Assembly (NCBI GenBank): GCA_003567615.1 | Contig: PWZC01000206.1 | Coordinates: forward strand, 1 to 9,213 | DNA length: 9,213 nt | Source: Gemmatimonadota bacterium | GTDB lineage: Bacteria > Gemmatimonadota > Gemmatimonadetes > Longimicrobiales > Gaopeijiaceae | Reading direction: 5' to 3' | The notes under the pieces: model-generated | The model's database searches: none | Told to the model about the DNA's origin: nothing | What the model saw: only the letters and a program-made list of their open reading frames with translations | Shown here: piece after piece, positions 6,972 through 9,213 of the stretch | Layout: each line of letters opens with the position of its first letter | Position numbering within the stretch: the stretch's first letter is position 1 | Position numbers and translations under genes: made by a program

Positions 6972-7945
6972 CAGCGGCCCTCCCGCAGGCGACGGCGGAG
7001 TTGATCCAGCTCCTGACGGAGTTGGGCCACCATCTCCGCCAGGAGGCCGAAGCCGAAGATGGTCACCCCGACGGTGACCAGGAGCAGGACCAGGGTCAGG
7101 AGAGGACGGAAGCCGACGCCGTGGAAGAGCCGGAGGTAGACCGCCACCAGCCCCACCAGGACCCCCGCCCCGGCCAGGCCTGCGCCGGCGGTCCCGAACA
7201 GGAGCAGGGGTTTTCTGGAAAAGGCCAGGAGAAACCAGACCGAGAGGAGATCCATGACTCCCACCAGCACCCGCCAGAGGCCCTGATACTTGGACTCACC
7301 GGCCCGCCGAGGGTGAAGTTCAATGTCCAGCTCGGTCAGGGTGTGACCTCGATCGGCGGCGAGGACCACGAAGAAGCGGTGCCAGTCGTGGCGAAGCGGG
7401 ATCTCCTGGAGGATGGAGGCCCGGAAGGCCTTCATGGAGTTCAGGTCCGACGCGGGAATATCGAAGAGCCGCCGGGAGAGCCGGTTGTAGACCGAGGAGA
7501 CGGCCCGCTTGTCATAGTGCCCCACCTTGCGCCCGCAGACGATGTCCCATCCCTGCCCCATGCGCTCGAGAAAACGGGGGATCTCATGGGGAGAGTGTTG
7601 GAGATCGGCGTCGAAGAGGACGAGAACGGCACGGTCGGTGGCGTGGGCTGCGGTGACCATGGCTTCCGTCTTGCCCAGATTCCGGCCGTGGCGAAGCACC
7701 CGGAACGCCGGCCAGTCCGACCCGTGCGCTCGCGCCAGATCGGCCGTGCCGTCGGTGGACCCGTCGTCCACCAGCAGCACCTCCCCTTCCAACCCATGCT
7801 CCCGGAAGGCCGCGCGGAGTTCCCGGACCAGATCGGGGATGACCGGCGCTTCGTTGTAGGCCGGAATGACCACGGCGAAGTTCCAGCGGAGTTCGTCGGG
7901 GAGGGTCGATGCGGGATCCGGTACGCCCCGGGCGATCTCAGACAC
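6971..7945 (-). CDS. Membrane-anchored family 2 glycosyltransferase, polyprenyl-phosphate sugar synthase type (CsbB/ArnC/GtrB-like)
   Basis: Predicted to transfer a sugar from a nucleotide donor to a polyprenyl phosphate at the cytoplasmic face. The GT-A domain (about residues 23-225) opens with FAVVIPAYNE and carries LLVDDGSTDGT (Asp60, Asp61), the metal-binding DADLQHSP (residues 112-119) and the late motif PRRAGESKY (212-220). Two hydrophobic segments follow, about 247-271 and 280-302, then a charged tail with Leu/Met heptads (302-322) that may form a coiled coil. This layout, a GT2 domain plus two C-terminal membrane helices, is that of the CsbB/GtrB/ArnC group; sugar and lipid specificity cannot be read from sequence. 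I chose the GTG at 7943-7945, giving 324 residues. It overlaps the rpoN stop in the 8-base string GTGTCTGA. A longer frame from 8023 exists but would run deep into rpoN and adds no family homology. No clear Shine-Dalgarno is seen, so translation may depend on coupling to rpoN. Confidence 0.9.
   Translation of the reverse strand: MSEIARGVPDPASTLPDELRWNFAVVIPAYNEAPVIPDLVRELRAAFREHGLEGEVLLVDDGSTDGTADLARAHGSDWPAFRVLRHGRNLGKTEAMVTAAHATDRAVLVLFDADLQHSPHEIPRFLERMGQGWDIVCGRKVGHYDKRAVSSVYNRLSRRLFDIPASDLNSMKAFRASILQEIPLRHDWHRFFVVLAADRGHTLTELDIELHPRRAGESKYQGLWRVLVGVMDLLSVWFLLAFSRKPLLLFGTAGAGLAGAGVLVGLVAVYLRLFHGVGFRPLLTLVLLLVTVGVTIFGFGLLAEMVAQLRQELDQLRRRLREGR
6978..6984 (-). promoter_or_regulatory. Ribosome binding site of the WecB-type epimerase gene
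   Basis: The minus strand reads GGGAGGG here, six bases before the ATG at 6969-6971 and inside the last codons of the preceding glycosyltransferase. It is the strongest Shine-Dalgarno match in the operon and supports the ATG at the TGATG junction as the true start. Confidence 0.7.
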
Positions 7946-9213
7946 GCTTTCGCATTCGGGCCGGGAGGATTCCCAGCTGGTCCCGGTACTTGGCCACGGT
8001 CCGGCGCGCGATCTGGATCCCATCGGTCTCCAGGAGGTTCACGATCTTCTGGTCGGTCAGCGGTTTCTTGGTATTCTCCTGATCCACCAGCTTGCGGATC
8101 TTGTCCCTCACCCCCCGGGCCGAGATGTCCTGTCCGGAGGTGGTGGAGAGTCCGCTGGAGAAGAAGAACTTGAGATGGTAGACTCCCCGGGGTGTCTGAA
8201 CGTACTTCTCGTTGGTGACCCGGGAGACGGTGGATTCGTGCATCTCGATGTAGTCCGCCACCTCCCGCAGCGTCAGGGGGCGGAGAAACTGAATGCCCTT
8301 CTCGAAGAACTCCCGCTGCCGATCCACAATGAAGTTCATGACCTTGAGCATGGTCTGTCGGCGCTGCTCGATGGCCTGGATCATCCAGTTGGCGGAGTTG
8401 AGCTTACTGGCGATGAACTCCTTGTTCTCCCCCTTGTACTTGCCCCGGTCCTGCGCCACCTCCCGGTAGGAGCGGGAGAGACGGAGGCGGGGAAGGCTCG
8501 TGTCGTTCAGGAAGACGTGATACTCCCCGTCGATCTTCTCCACGATTAGGTCGGGGATGATGTATGGATCCCGGTCGGGTCCGTACTGGATGCCCGGCTT
8601 GGGATCCAGCTTCGCCACCTGATCCGCGGCGTTCTGGACCTCGCGGGCGGATACGCCGACGGCTCGCCCCAGCTCGGTCCAGCGATGGCTCAGGAAGTCG
8701 TCGAAGTGATCTAGAATAAGTGTATATGCGAGTGTGTCTTCCAGGTCTCGCTCACGGAGCTGGATCAGGATGCTTTCCCGGAGGTCCCGAGCCCCGACGC
8801 CGGCCGGATCCATCCGCTGGATCACGGTGAGCATGGCCTCGGCCTCGTCCATGGCGTAATCCCGGAAGAGCTCCGCCACCTCCGCCTCCTCCTCGGCACG
8901 CTCCTGGGTGTCGGAAATGGCCGCGGCTCGCTCCTGTGCGACGGTTCGGATGTCCACCAGCCATCCATTCACCCCTTCCACAACCTCGTCGAGACTGCAG
9001 GACAGAAATCCATCATCGTCGATGTTCCCGATGATCTCCTCGCCGATCCGGACCTCCCGATCGGTGATGGGGAGGTGGTGGAGCTGCTCGAGCAGGTGAT
9101 CACGGAGGTCCGATGTCTCCACCGGGGTCGGATCGTGGCGCTCCGTCTCTTCGTACTGGGCGCGGCTCCCGCCGGCGTCAAACCCGTCCAGCAGGATCTC
9201 TTCCCAGTCGATC
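7938..9213 (-). CDS. rpoN: RNA polymerase sigma-54 factor RpoN (N-terminus beyond window)
   Basis: This is the alternative sigma factor that directs core RNA polymerase to -24/-12 promoters, which need an AAA+ activator. The frame is open to the window edge (first full codon at 9212), giving 424 residues; the missing part should be region I and the start of the acidic linker. The first visible residues, IDWEEILLDGFD, are typical of the region just before the core-binding domain. That domain contains DDDGFL and DPAGVGARDLRE. The helix-turn-helix lies around LTLREVADYIEMHESTVSR. The RpoN box ARRTVAKYR sits 16 residues from the C-terminus and is intact. A GTG at 9122 could be mistaken for the start, but family homology continues upstream of it. 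Odd features: about 33 extra residues between DGFL and DPAGVG, rich in Glu and Ala, and an AT-rich patch near 8710-8740. The stop overlaps the next glycosyltransferase gene by 8 bases. Family assignment is essentially certain. Confidence 0.97.
   Translation of the reverse strand, partial: IDWEEILLDGFDAGGSRAQYEETERHDPTPVETSDLRDHLLEQLHHLPITDREVRIGEEIIGNIDDDGFLSCSLDEVVEGVNGWLVDIRTVAQERAAAISDTQERAEEEAEVAELFRDYAMDEAEAMLTVIQRMDPAGVGARDLRESILIQLRERDLEDTLAYTLILDHFDDFLSHRWTELGRAVGVSAREVQNAADQVAKLDPKPGIQYGPDRDPYIIPDLIVEKIDGEYHVFLNDTSLPRLRLSRSYREVAQDRGKYKGENKEFIASKLNSANWMIQAIEQRRQTMLKVMNFIVDRQREFFEKGIQFLRPLTLREVADYIEMHESTVSRVTNEKYVQTPRGVYHLKFFFSSGLSTTSGQDISARGVRDKIRKLVDQENTKKPLTDQKIVNLLETDGIQIARRTVAKYRDQLGILPARMRKRV

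Noticed and set aside
7001..8173. Plus-strand open frame of 390 codons opposite the GT2 and rpoN genes
   Set aside because: It spans the junction of two well-supported minus-strand genes and shows only the reverse-complement composition bias.

Overview
The window is a GC-rich, tightly packed stretch of bacterial chromosome with every recognisable gene on the minus strand, so it reads from position 9213 down to 1. No RNA gene, mobile element, CRISPR array or long non-coding stretch is visible. The GC-rich codon use, a sigma-54 gene and a full set of envelope-glycan genes point to a GC-rich bacterium with a complex envelope. Gemmatimonadota or a related phylum is my guess from protein style only, with low confidence.

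Layout in transcription order: (1) rpoN, sigma-54, lacking its N-terminus at the window edge (9213-7938); (2) a membrane-anchored family 2 glycosyltransferase of the polyprenyl-phosphate sugar synthase type (7945-6971); (3) a WecB-type UDP-GlcNAc 2-epimerase (6971-5835); (4) a family 4 glycosyltransferase (5838-4693); (5) a large YfhO-family membrane protein (4693-2159); (6) a flippase-like protein of the lysylphosphatidylglycerol-synthase transmembrane family (2162-1131); (7) a soluble polyprenol-phosphate mannose synthase-like glycosyltransferase (1138-284); (8) the start of an unidentified zinc-ribbon protein (233 to beyond 1).

The first seven genes are joined by six consecutive overlapping stop/start junctions of 8, 1, 4, 1, 4 and 8 bases. 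They must be one transcription unit with translational coupling. Only the last junction has a gap, of 50 bases. The overlaps also fix the starts: the longest open frames of genes 2, 6 and 7 would run 78 to 108 bases into the preceding gene, and the starts chosen here are the ones at the overlaps.

Functionally, genes 2 to 7 look like a lipid-linked sugar module. WecB supplies UDP-ManNAc, the two family 2 enzymes load a sugar onto a polyprenyl phosphate at the cytoplasmic face, the flippase-like protein is a candidate for membrane translocation, and the YfhO protein is a candidate GT-C-type transferase using the lipid-linked sugar on the outer face. The GT4 enzyme probably extends a glycan in the cytoplasm. 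This resembles the three-component glycosylation logic known for CsbB/GtcA/YfhO in Firmicutes, but with a different candidate flippase and with sigma-54 as the upstream cistron. The assignment of steps is inference; the family assignments rest on motifs seen in the sequence.
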